This document shows, in pieces, positions 56,369-64,000 of a stretch of DNA of 64,000 nucleotides (positions are counted from its first letter, which is position 1; every line of letters starts with the position of its first letter). The position numbers and the translations under genes were made by a program. The DNA comes from Betaproteobacteria bacterium. GTDB taxonomy: Bacteria; Pseudomonadota; Gammaproteobacteria; Burkholderiales; SG8-39. The notes beneath the pieces were generated by a model. The model ran no database searches, was not told the DNA's origin, and was given only the letters and a program-made list of their open reading frames with translations. The stretch is from NCBI GenBank assembly GCA_004297625.1, contig SCTY01000064.1, positions 62,001 through 126,000 on the forward strand, written 5' to 3'.

Positions 56369-57349
56369 TCACTGGCCCAGCTTGCGCGCCATCTCGATAA
56401 GGTTTTTTCCGACGCGATCCTGGAACGTCTGATAGACCGACGTAGTGCGGGCACGGAAGGGAGCCTTGTCGACGTCCACGACCTTCATGCCGTTCTTCTC
56501 CAAGATTGACCTAGCGTCCTGCTCAAACTTGTTGAAAAGCTCGGTCTCTGTGTTTGCGCCAGCGACCGCCGCCTCTGAGAGCGTTTTCTGCAAATCGGCA
56601 GGAAGCGCGTTAAAGCGCTTCAGGCTCGCCAGATAGATAACGCCGGTAAACACGTGGCCGGTCAGCGCCATGTATTTATTCACCTCGTACATCTTTTCGG
56701 TGGCGGTCGATCCGAGCTGGAAGTCCAGACCGTCGATCGTCTTTTGCCTCAGGGCTGTCATGACCTCACCATATTGCATCGGCGTGGCGTTAGCCCCCAT
56801 TGCATTCATGATTGCCACATGCACCGGATTGTCCAGCGTTCGAATCTTCAGGCCCTTGAGATCGTCGGGCGTACGGACTTCCCGCCGCTGGTTGATCACA
56901 TGGCGGAAACCCGCAGTTGAGAATGCGAACGCTTTCAGGCCCTTGGGCTCGAGTGCTTTCATCAGCTCCTGTCCCACTTGGCCACTCAATACCTTGTTGA
57001 CGTGATTCCAGTCGTTGAACATGAATGGCATGTCGAACAGCATGAAGCGAGGCTCAAAACTGGCGAGCAGCGGCGTATTGATAATGGCCATGTCCACAGT
57101 GCCGAGCTGCATGCCCTCGATCATGTCGCGTTCGTTCCCAAGGCCCTGATTCGGAAAGAGCTGCAGCTCGAGGCGTCCTTTTGAGCGCTCGGCAGCGAGG
57201 TCCGCCATGCGCTTTGCGCCCTTGTAATAGAAGTACTCGGTGGTCCCCAGCATGCCGACCTTGAGTACGACCTTTTCCTGTGCGCCGGCAGGTGAAATTA
57301 CCGCCCCGCAAATAGCAGTCAGCAAGCACGCGAGAATTTTCCGCCTCAT
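56369..57349 (-). CDS. dctP: TRAP transporter substrate-binding protein DctP
   Basis: Periplasmic receptor of 326 residues. Signal peptide about 1-23 (ending SPAGAQ), then VLKVGMLGTTEYFYYKGAKRMADLAAERSKGRLELQLFPNQ, and GLKIRTLDNPVHVAIMNAMGANATPMQYGEVMTALRQKTIDGLD near 175-215, including the arginine that pairs with the ligand carboxylate. ATG 57349 is chosen because AGGGGAGAGGCGGAG precedes it. First gene of the minus-strand TRAP/PanE/molybdoenzyme unit. Confidence 0.94.
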   Translation of the reverse strand: MRRKILACLLTAICGAVISPAGAQEKVVLKVGMLGTTEYFYYKGAKRMADLAAERSKGRLELQLFPNQGLGNERDMIEGMQLGTVDMAIINTPLLASFEPRFMLFDMPFMFNDWNHVNKVLSGQVGQELMKALEPKGLKAFAFSTAGFRHVINQRREVRTPDDLKGLKIRTLDNPVHVAIMNAMGANATPMQYGEVMTALRQKTIDGLDFQLGSTATEKMYEVNKYMALTGHVFTGVIYLASLKRFNALPADLQKTLSEAAVAGANTETELFNKFEQDARSILEKNGMKVVDVDKAPFRARTTSVYQTFQDRVGKNLIEMARKLGQ

Positions 57350-57380
57350 GGCTCCGCCTCTCCCCTTGCAATGATGTATA

Positions 57381-57395
57381 CGTAATGACATTACG
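57381..57395. promoter_or_regulatory. Palindrome in the TRAP / oxidoreductase divergent promoter
   Basis: CGTAATG-A-CATTACG, a perfect odd palindrome, lies in the 97-base gap between dctP (minus) and the FAD gene at 57447 (plus). A TATAAC (57408-57413) follows on the plus strand. It is a likely operator shared by both directions; no cognate regulator gene lies beside it. The form suits a GntR or similar dimer. Confidence 0.5.
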
Positions 57396-57446
57396 GCCCC
57401 GGCCAATATAACATTGAGACTCCCGTTGTCAAAGGTTCTGCTCTAA

Positions 57447-58592
57447 ATGCGCACCGTAGATGTCTGCATCGTCGGCGGCGGCCTGCTCGGCACTGCGACG
57501 GCGATGTTCGCTGCACGCCGCGGCCTACGCGTGCTGCTGCTCGAGGCAGGCGATCTTGCTTCAGGCGCCTCTGGCGCGGCGTTCGGCGGTGTGTCGGTGG
57601 GTATCTACAGTTTTTCGTCCGCCCGCGTGCCTGATACGTATGTTGCGCTATCGAAGGCAAGCCTTGCGCTCTACACCGAACTGCAAGACGAACTCGGGCC
57701 TCCGATGGATTTCACTCGACCGGGCAGTCTGGATCCCTTCTACAGCGAGAAGGACCTTCAGAGCCGCAAAGATCGCGTGGAAGGACTGCGCGCGTGTGGC
57801 GTGGACTGCCGGCTTCTCGATCGAAAGCAAGTCCAAGATATCGAGCCTGCAGTCTCCGACCTGGTGGTCGGCGCGACCTATTGCCCGGTGGATGGGCATA
57901 TCACGCCCCCGGCCGTTACGTGGGCATGGGCAGCCGCAGCCAAGCGGGCCGGCGCAGAGATCTGCACCCGGACGCCGGTGCTCTCGATTTTGCGCAAGGG
58001 CAACCGCGTCGTTGGCGTGCGTACGGCGAATGAAGAAATCTCGGCGGATTGGGTCGTCAATGTAGCGGGCGTGGGCGCGGAAGCGCTTCTCGGCACTACG
58101 GGCATCGATATGCCGATCTCGTACTCGCGTGGGCAGATGTTTGTCACGGACCGCGTGCCCCGTTTTCTGAACACTTATATCCATAACATCAAACAAACCG
58201 TTTCCGGCACGGTGGTCCTTGGCGCTACGCGCGAATCCGGCGTTCGGGACACCGGCATAAGCATCGCCGGCATTCGTGAAATTCTCGGCTGGGCTCGCCG
58301 CTTGTTACCAGCGCTCGAGCGCGCCCGGATCGTTCGCTGCTGGGCCGGCGTGCGCATGGTTCCCCCGGACGGCTATCCGATCATCGGAAAGGTGGAGGGA
58401 TTGGACAACCTCGTTCAGGCGGTTATGCATCGCGGCGTAACCCTCGGGCCAATCGTCGGAAAACTGCTTGTTGAATTGATGATTGAAGGAAAGACATCGA
58501 TCGACATTAGTCCTTACAACGTGTCCCGCTTTGGGCACACAGGCGTAGCGGAGCTGGGCGCCGCCCAAGAAACGTTCTATGCCGGCAGCTAA
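57447..58592 (+). CDS. DAO-family FAD-dependent oxidoreductase (second HcnC/opine-oxidase-like set)
   Basis: 381-residue flavoprotein with MRTVDVCIVGGGLLGTATAMFAARRGL, LASGASGAAFGGVSVGIYSF near 40, the segment INVAGVGAEALLG-like FAD contact near 205 (VVNVAGVGAEALL) and C-terminal MHRGVTLGPIVGKLLVELM. Catalytic subunit of a second three-part oxidoreductase, here placed first. It overlaps the FeS subunit gene by 14 bases. The pair with the set at 28-31 kb is paralogous but clearly diverged. Confidence 0.85.
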   Translation: MRTVDVCIVGGGLLGTATAMFAARRGLRVLLLEAGDLASGASGAAFGGVSVGIYSFSSARVPDTYVALSKASLALYTELQDELGPPMDFTRPGSLDPFYSEKDLQSRKDRVEGLRACGVDCRLLDRKQVQDIEPAVSDLVVGATYCPVDGHITPPAVTWAWAAAAKRAGAEICTRTPVLSILRKGNRVVGVRTANEEISADWVVNVAGVGAEALLGTTGIDMPISYSRGQMFVTDRVPRFLNTYIHNIKQTVSGTVVLGATRESGVRDTGISIAGIREILGWARRLLPALERARIVRCWAGVRMVPPDGYPIIGKVEGLDNLVQAVMHRGVTLGPIVGKLLVELMIEGKTSIDISPYNVSRFGHTGVAELGAAQETFYAGS

Positions 58593-58884
58593 ATCCGATC
58601 AGCGAACCCCGGGCATTAATCGTGGGGCGGCTTTCATTGTCGAAGTGGACGGCAAAACGGTTAGCGCGCATGAGGGTGAAACCGTGTTGGGCGTGCTTTG
58701 GGCTGCCGGCATACGCCGGTTGCGGGTGACCCCATTGAAAAAACAACCGCGCGGTTTTCTTTGCGGTATGGGCGTCTGCTTCGATTGCCTCGTTCAGGTA
58801 AACGGGCGCCTTAATGTGCGAGCTTGCCTCGAGCCTGTAAGGCCCGGCATGTGCATCAAGACGGGAACAAGCAATGAAGGCTGA
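58579..58884 (+). CDS. (2Fe-2S)-binding subunit (second HcnA-like)
   Basis: 101 residues. Beta-grasp start AAFIVEVDGKTVSAHEGETVLGVLW, then the cluster motif CGMGVCFDCLVQVNGRLNVRAC near 62-83. Starts within the DAO gene end and ends 11 bases into the next flavoprotein gene, so the three are translated together. Confidence 0.87.
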   Translation: MPAAKSDQRTPGINRGAAFIVEVDGKTVSAHEGETVLGVLWAAGIRRLRVTPLKKQPRGFLCGMGVCFDCLVQVNGRLNVRACLEPVRPGMCIKTGTSNEG

Positions 58885-60253
58885 AATCGCCGTCATCGGG
58901 GGCGGGCCGGGCGGCATGTCGGCCGCCCTTGCGGCGAGCAAGTCTGGTGCACACGTCGTCCTGATGGACGAATACACGCGGCTGGGTGGGCAGTTTTTCA
59001 AGCGTGCGGCGAGCGATTTTGAGCTTGCCACCAGCCAACTGAGCGCTGAGCACCGAGCCGGCGAGGAATTGCGCAAGGGGATTGCGGCAAGCAAAGTTGA
59101 GGTCTTAAGCGGTACTCTGGTTTGGGCGGTATTTGGGAAGACGCTCATGCTGTACCGCGAAGGGCGCTCATTCCCGCTTGAAGCGGGCGCCGTAGTAATC
59201 GCCGCCGGAGCGTATGACCGACCGGTCGCGTTTCCGGGTTGGACGCTCCCCGGAGTTATGAGCGCCGGTGGCGCTCAGACCATTGCCAGAACGCAATGGG
59301 TCAAACCAGGGAGCCGGATTTTAATCGCCGGTGCGGGTCCGTTTGTGATGCCGGTGGCGCAGCAAGTCCTCCGCACAGGCGCCGAGATAGTGGCGATAGT
59401 CGAGGCAACGCGCCCCGCCGAATGGTTGCGCTATGCGGGCTCTTTGTGGGGCCAGTGGCCGCGCTTCAGAGAAGCTTTCAAGTATTGGCAAAGCCTGCGC
59501 CAGGTGCCGGTCCTATATGGGCACAAAGTAATGCGAGCTATCGGCACAGGGCAAGTTGAAGCAGTGGAGATCGCGGCCGTGGATAACGCTTGGCGCGCGC
59601 TGCCCGGCACGCTTAAACGCTACGAGGTCGACGCGCTGGCGATTGCTTATGGTTTCCTGCCGAATATTGAAGCAGCGGACGGTTGTGGTTGTGAGATGCG
59701 GTGGGATCCGTACGGGCAGACTTGGTTTGTGCGGCACGATTCCGACATGGGGACCAGCGTTCCAGGCGTTTATGCCGCTGGGGAGATCACGGGCATCGCC
59801 GGCTCAGCCGTTGCCATGGAGGAAGGTCGAATCGCTGGCGTCAGCGCTGCCGAATTCCTAGGAAGGATTCCGACAGCCGAAGCCGAACGGCTGCGAGCAC
59901 CATTCATGAAAAGCCGCCGACACCTTATGCGCTTCGCTGATGCACTGAGCGAATGTTTCCGGCCACGGCCCGGCCTTTGGGAAGGTTTAGAGGATGCAAC
60001 GACGGTGTGCCGATGTGAAGAAGTCACGGCCGGCGACGTGCGCTCGTGTGTGCGCGCTGGATGCTCCACCGTAAAAGCCATCAAGGATTGGACTCGCGCG
60101 GGCATGGGCCCTTGCCAGGGACGGATCTGCCGGAACCTTGTGGCTCAGCTTATCGCCGAGGAAGCCTCTACGAACATCGCGAGTATTCCCCGACCTCGGA
60201 TCCGCCCCCCCTTTAAGCCCGTGGCGTTTGACGCGATGGCGCAAAGCGAATGA
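58874..60253 (+). CDS. FAD/NAD(P)-dependent oxidoreductase with BFD-type domain (second HcnB-like)
   Basis: 459 residues. AEIAVIGGGPGGMSAALAASKSG for FAD, SRILIAGAGPFVMPVAQQVLRTGAE near 150, PGVYAAGEITGIAGSAVAMEEGR near 300, and the C-terminal [2Fe-2S] site CRCEEVT near 378 with CQGRIC near 412. Layout and length match the copy at 29587. It overlaps the hydantoinase gene by four bases, so oxidation and ring hydrolysis appear co-expressed. Confidence 0.87.
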   Translation: MKAEIAVIGGGPGGMSAALAASKSGAHVVLMDEYTRLGGQFFKRAASDFELATSQLSAEHRAGEELRKGIAASKVEVLSGTLVWAVFGKTLMLYREGRSFPLEAGAVVIAAGAYDRPVAFPGWTLPGVMSAGGAQTIARTQWVKPGSRILIAGAGPFVMPVAQQVLRTGAEIVAIVEATRPAEWLRYAGSLWGQWPRFREAFKYWQSLRQVPVLYGHKVMRAIGTGQVEAVEIAAVDNAWRALPGTLKRYEVDALAIAYGFLPNIEAADGCGCEMRWDPYGQTWFVRHDSDMGTSVPGVYAAGEITGIAGSAVAMEEGRIAGVSAAEFLGRIPTAEAERLRAPFMKSRRHLMRFADALSECFRPRPGLWEGLEDATTVCRCEEVTAGDVRSCVRAGCSTVKAIKDWTRAGMGPCQGRICRNLVAQLIAEEASTNIASIPRPRIRPPFKPVAFDAMAQSE

Positions 60254-62295
60254 TTGAGATCGGGGTTGATATCGGAGGCACCTTTACCGACATCGTCTTG
60301 TTGCGCGACGGCGAGCAGCTTCATCGCACAAAGGTGCCCTCGACAAAGGCCGATCCGATCGCCGGTGTCCGACAAGGCGTCGAAAAAATCCTGGCTGCGA
60401 CCCAAGTGTCGCCCGCAGACGTGTCGCGTTTTGTCCACGGCAGTACCGTCGCTATTAATGCCCTTCTACAGCAGAAGGGTTCGGTCACTGGGCTGCTCAT
60501 GACACGCGGCTTCGAGGATACGCTGGAGATCGGTCGCCAGAAGCGTTCGCGTATGTATGACTTGTTCCTGCGACCGGAGACACCGACCTTCATGGCGCCT
60601 AGACACCGCCGGTTCGGAATCTCTGAACGCGTAGCGGCCGATGGCACCATTGTCCTGCCCCTCGCCGAGGGAGAGGTACACGAGACGTGTGAATGTCTTG
60701 TCGATGAGCTGGGCGCGACGGCCATATCCGTTTGTTACCTGTTCTCCTTCCGGAACCCGCTTCACGAGATGCGAACACGAGAAATCATCACGGGCATGTA
60801 CCCGAACGTGCAAGTGTCGCTATCGTGCGAAGTCGATCCTACGTTCAGGGAGTATGAGCGTTGCGTGGTAACTACGCTCGACGCTTACCTCCAAGGTGCG
60901 GTGGGCGATTACCTCGAGCGCCTGGGCCATGCGCTGCACGTGCTAGGTTTCCGCGCGAATTTGCAGGTTATGCAGTCGCGCGGTGGCATAACAACGGCTG
61001 ACACAGTCGCGAGACGGCCAGTATCGCTGCTGCTATCCGGCTTGGCCGCTGGAGTTGTCGGAAGCCAGTTCGTGGGCGTGCGGGCGGGGTGCAATGAGGT
61101 CATCTCGCTGGATATGGGTGGGACAAGCTGCGACATCGCTCTCATCAGCGCGGGCAAAGCGCTGGTTGCAAACGAGAGCCGCGTTGCAGGCTTGCCGCTG
61201 CGTGCGCAGATGATTGACGTGAACACAATCGGGGCGGGTGGCGGCAGCATTGCCTGGCTCGACGACGCAGGCGGATTGCGCGTTGGCCCGCAAAGTGCGG
61301 GAGCAGATCCAGGACCCGCCTGCTACTCACGCGGCGGTCATGAACCCACCGTGACCGATGCAAGCCTGCTCCTTGGATATCTAAATCCGGCTAACTTCGC
61401 CGACGGCGAGCTCTCGCTTGACGTCGATTCCGCCAAGAAGGCTATCGCGCGCATCGGCGAGCGCCTTGGTCTCGATCCCGTACGCACTGCCGCCGGCATC
61501 CATCGCATTGTCAACTCCAAGATGGCGGATGAAGTGCGGCGTGTTTCGGTCCAGCGGGGCTACGATCCCAGGAATTTCTCTCTACTTGTGCTTGGAGGTG
61601 CCGGTCCATTGCACGGTGGTGCAGTCGCGCTTGAGCTCGGTATGCCACGCGTCCTGGTACCTGAGGCACCCGGTGTGCTCTCGGCGTTCGGATTGCTAGT
61701 CGCCAACATTGAGCATGATCAGTCAGAGACCTTCGCCGCGCGTACGGACGAGCTTGATCCAGGGTCGCTTGAAGACACCCTCGAACGCCTTAATGCTCGT
61801 GGAAAGGAAAAGATGAGGCGTGACGGCGTCCCGGTGGATAAGGTGGAGATACACGAGTACGCCGATATGCGCTATGTCGGCCAGTCATACGAGCTAACCG
61901 TCGCGCTTTCGAAAGAAGACCGCTTGCAAAGGGCCGTAGCGGCATTCCACACCCTTCACCGCACGCTCTATGGTCACTCGGATCCCGGACGCATCGTCGA
62001 GTTCGTCAATCTGCGCACAGTTCATGTACATCGGCTCCCTCCTCCTCCTTTACGTTCCGGCGATGTATCCGTAGCACGTGGCGCAAGAGCATCGCGCAGC
62101 GCGTACTTCGAGTCTCTCAATAAATATGTCGATACGCCGGTCCATGACCGGGCATGCCTGCGACCCGGTACGGTGGTGGTCGGGCCGGCAATTGTCGAGC
62201 AGGCGGACACCACGCTAGTGGTTTATCCCGGCCAAACGGCGCGAGTACTTCCGGAAGGAAGCATCATGCTCGAGGTTGAACCGCATGGAGGCTAG
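60250..62295 (+). CDS. hyuA: Hydantoinase/oxoprolinase subunit A
   Basis: 681-residue ATP-dependent hydantoinase A subunit. IEIGVDIGGTFTDIVLLRDGE at the start is the ATPase phosphate motif, SLDMGGTSCDIALISAGKALV near 285, GAGGGSIAWLDDAGGLRVGPQSAGADPGPACYSRGG near 325 and LVLGGAGPLHGGAVALELG near 450. It uses ATP to open a cyclic amide (hydantoin or oxoproline type) or to activate a ketone; substrate unresolved. Its end overlaps the B-subunit start by 11 bases. Confidence 0.9.
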   Translation: MIEIGVDIGGTFTDIVLLRDGEQLHRTKVPSTKADPIAGVRQGVEKILAATQVSPADVSRFVHGSTVAINALLQQKGSVTGLLMTRGFEDTLEIGRQKRSRMYDLFLRPETPTFMAPRHRRFGISERVAADGTIVLPLAEGEVHETCECLVDELGATAISVCYLFSFRNPLHEMRTREIITGMYPNVQVSLSCEVDPTFREYERCVVTTLDAYLQGAVGDYLERLGHALHVLGFRANLQVMQSRGGITTADTVARRPVSLLLSGLAAGVVGSQFVGVRAGCNEVISLDMGGTSCDIALISAGKALVANESRVAGLPLRAQMIDVNTIGAGGGSIAWLDDAGGLRVGPQSAGADPGPACYSRGGHEPTVTDASLLLGYLNPANFADGELSLDVDSAKKAIARIGERLGLDPVRTAAGIHRIVNSKMADEVRRVSVQRGYDPRNFSLLVLGGAGPLHGGAVALELGMPRVLVPEAPGVLSAFGLLVANIEHDQSETFAARTDELDPGSLEDTLERLNARGKEKMRRDGVPVDKVEIHEYADMRYVGQSYELTVALSKEDRLQRAVAAFHTLHRTLYGHSDPGRIVEFVNLRTVHVHRLPPPPLRSGDVSVARGARASRSAYFESLNKYVDTPVHDRACLRPGTVVVGPAIVEQADTTLVVYPGQTARVLPEGSIMLEVEPHGG

Positions 62296-64000
62296 AGCGC
62301 TCGACCCGATTACCTTGGAGGTGGTGCGCAATCGCCTCGACGCTATCGCGCAAGAGATGCAGGACGCGCTGGTTCGCAGTGGCTATTCCAACATCATCAA
62401 GGAGGGCCACGACTGCTCCGCAGCGCTATTCGACTGTAATGGGGAAGTGGCGGCCCAGGCAACGGCTTTACCGGCCCAATTGGGCTGCCTGCCGTCCGCG
62501 GTCCGTCGAGTACTACAGCAGTTCAAGCCGGAATCGATGTCCGATGGCGACGTGTTCATCCTCAACGATCCGTACGATGGCGGCACCCACCTGCCTGACA
62601 TCGCCCTTATCGCGCCCGTATTCCATGAGGCAAGCGTTGTTGCCTTTACCGCTTGCATAGCACACCACCAGGACATCGGCGGAAAGACCCCGGGTAGCCT
62701 TCCCACGGATTCGACGGAGATCTTTCAGGAAGGTCTGCGGATTCCACTCGTGAAGCTGTACGACAAGGGAACGCCGAATGCCGTCGTGCACGCGTTCATT
62801 GAGCGCAACGTAAGAATTCCGAACATTGTGTTGGGCGATTTGGGTGCCCAGCTTGCGGCGTTGAATGTTGGAAAGGCGCGACTCATTACGCTTTTTGAGC
62901 AACATGGCACCGCGCAACTCATTGCATATATGTCCGAACTGCTCAATCGGGCGGAAATACTGACACGCCGCGCCATCGAGCAGATCCGTCCAGGATCGTA
63001 TTCGTTCGAAGATTATCTGGACTCCGACGGAATCGACGCCGATCGCTTAGTCCGCATTCGTGTGACCGTTACGGTCCGAAGTTCAGATTTGCACATCGAC
63101 TTTAACGGCTCCGATGCCCAAGTGAGGGGGCCGATCAACGCGGACAAAGCGGCGGTAATGTCCGCGGTGTATTTCGTCGCCAAGGCAATCGGCGATCCCA
63201 CGGCGCCGAACAACGGCGGTTGCTATCGTCCGATCACCGTCAACCTTCCAGAGGGCTCCATCGTCAACCCCCGGCCACCGGCTGCGGTAAACGGGCGGAC
63301 AATCACAATGAAGCGCATAGCCGACACGATCCTTGGGGCTCTCGTGCCAGCCATGCCGCAAAAAATTCCAGCGGCCCCCTCAGGACTCGTGCGTGTGCTC
63401 GTCTTCGGCGGCAACGATCCCGCAAGCGGTCGAACCTTTGTGTGCACCGACTTCAGCACTGGGGGCACCGGGGGCCATCCGCAGGGCGACGGCGTGGATT
63501 CGCTGGAAACGGATATTGCCAATACGATGAACATGCCAGCGGAATCACTCGAGTTGCATTACCCGCTACGCGTTCATCGCTACGTGCTTATTCGCGACTC
63601 GGGCGGAGCCGGTACTCATCGCGGCGGGCTCGGTGTGGAGCGTGAAATTGAACTTCTGCGCGGTGAGGCGACCGTCACCTTGCGCGAAGACCGCCACCGT
63701 ACGAAAGCTTGGGGGTTGTATGGCGGCGAGCCGCCGCCATTCGCCCACGCGGAAATCCGCCACCTCGACGGCAGCAAGACGGTAATTCCATCCAAAGGAG
63801 TGTTCCGGCTCCTCGCCGGCGAACGGATTCATTGTTGGGCCACGGGAGGTGCCGGCTACGGTGATGCGCTCGACCGGGACCCTGGCGTCGTAGTGCAAGA
63901 CGTCGTAGACGACAAGGTATCCATGGAGTCTGCGGCTGACCGGTACGGCGTCGTTGGGATAGACCGCGGGCGACGAATCTACGATGAAGCCGGCACGAAG
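62285..64000 (+). CDS. hyuB: Hydantoinase subunit B (3' end cut by window)
   Basis: Begins MEARALDPITLEVVRNRLDAIAQEM at ATG 62285 and stays open for 572 codons to the window end. Family blocks: VFILNDPYDGGTHLPDIALIAPVF near 95, GGKTPGSLPTDSTEIFQEGLRIPLVKLY near 137, HIDFNGSDAQVRGPINADKAAV near 275 and DSGGAGTHRGGLGVEREIELLRGE near 440. HyuB proteins are about 550-600 residues, so the gene is nearly complete. Partner of the A subunit just upstream. Confidence 0.92.
   Translation, partial: MEARALDPITLEVVRNRLDAIAQEMQDALVRSGYSNIIKEGHDCSAALFDCNGEVAAQATALPAQLGCLPSAVRRVLQQFKPESMSDGDVFILNDPYDGGTHLPDIALIAPVFHEASVVAFTACIAHHQDIGGKTPGSLPTDSTEIFQEGLRIPLVKLYDKGTPNAVVHAFIERNVRIPNIVLGDLGAQLAALNVGKARLITLFEQHGTAQLIAYMSELLNRAEILTRRAIEQIRPGSYSFEDYLDSDGIDADRLVRIRVTVTVRSSDLHIDFNGSDAQVRGPINADKAAVMSAVYFVAKAIGDPTAPNNGGCYRPITVNLPEGSIVNPRPPAAVNGRTITMKRIADTILGALVPAMPQKIPAAPSGLVRVLVFGGNDPASGRTFVCTDFSTGGTGGHPQGDGVDSLETDIANTMNMPAESLELHYPLRVHRYVLIRDSGGAGTHRGGLGVEREIELLRGEATVTLREDRHRTKAWGLYGGEPPPFAHAEIRHLDGSKTVIPSKGVFRLLAGERIHCWATGGAGYGDALDRDPGVVVQDVVDDKVSMESAADRYGVVGIDRGRRIYDEAGTK

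Overview
The window reads as chromosome of a betaproteobacterium, probably in or near Burkholderiales. Three things point there. The minus-strand gene order gyrA-serC-serA-pheA-hisC-tyrA-aroA-cmk-rpsA-ihfB-lapA-lapB is typical of that class. The plus-strand run ompA-like/ubiG/gph lies next to gyrA. A one-piece tmRNA encodes the tag ANDERFALAA. No rRNA, tRNA, CRISPR array or intact insertion sequence was recognised.

Region 1 (1-16.8 kb, minus strand) is dense, GC-rich core genome. Transcription appears to run from gyrA through serine and aromatic amino acid synthesis, cytidylate kinase, ribosomal protein S1, IHF-beta, the LapA/LapB regulators of lipopolysaccharide synthesis, UDP-glucose dehydrogenase, and heptose kinase and epimerase. 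The epimerase is cut by the window start. Most junctions overlap by 1-19 bases. One perfect 23-bp inverted repeat (REP/MITE-like) sits between aroA and cmk.

Region 2 (16.9-22.5 kb, plus strand) holds two paralogous OmpA-type lipid/peptidoglycan-anchor proteins flanking an MTA/SAH deaminase, then ubiG, a phosphoglycolate-phosphatase-like gene, a zinc-type alcohol dehydrogenase and ssrA (tmRNA).

Region 3 (22.5-27.4 kb) is a small, partly decayed mobile and defence block at the 3' end of ssrA. It holds a tyrosine integrase lacking its N-terminal arm-binding domain. It also holds an apparent minus-strand operon abiEi-abiEii-(SIR2-like, frameshifted)-(21-codon ORF)-HEPN, and a fragment of a prokaryotic Argonaute PIWI domain. 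Two near-identical palindromes lie at and upstream of abiEi and look like its operators. This AbiE+SIR2+HEPN arrangement is the best candidate for an undescribed system.

Region 4 (27.4-64 kb) is a catabolic region with visibly more mixed base and codon use. It has four transcription blocks. (a) Minus 32.6-27.4 kb: amidohydrolase, a three-gene HcnABC/opine-oxidase-like FAD/[2Fe-2S] oxidoreductase, and an orphan Bug/TctC binding protein. (b) Minus 47.7-32.8 kb: a LIV-type ABC transporter (livGFHMJ), acyl-CoA synthetase, two enoyl-CoA hydratases, a short-chain dehydrogenase, a fumarylacetoacetase-family hydrolase, a fused hydantoinase A+B and probably an amidase. A divergent TetR regulator with a palindromic operator faces it. 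(c) Minus 57.3-49.4 kb: a TRAP transporter (DctPQM), a ketopantoate-reductase-like enzyme and a three-subunit molybdopterin oxidoreductase. (d) Plus 57.4-64 kb: a second HcnABC-like triad in a different gene order, followed by split hydantoinase A and B genes, the last running off the window. Together these suggest uptake and breakdown of nitrogen-containing organic acids or amides feeding CoA-thioester beta-oxidation. The actual substrates cannot be read from the sequence.
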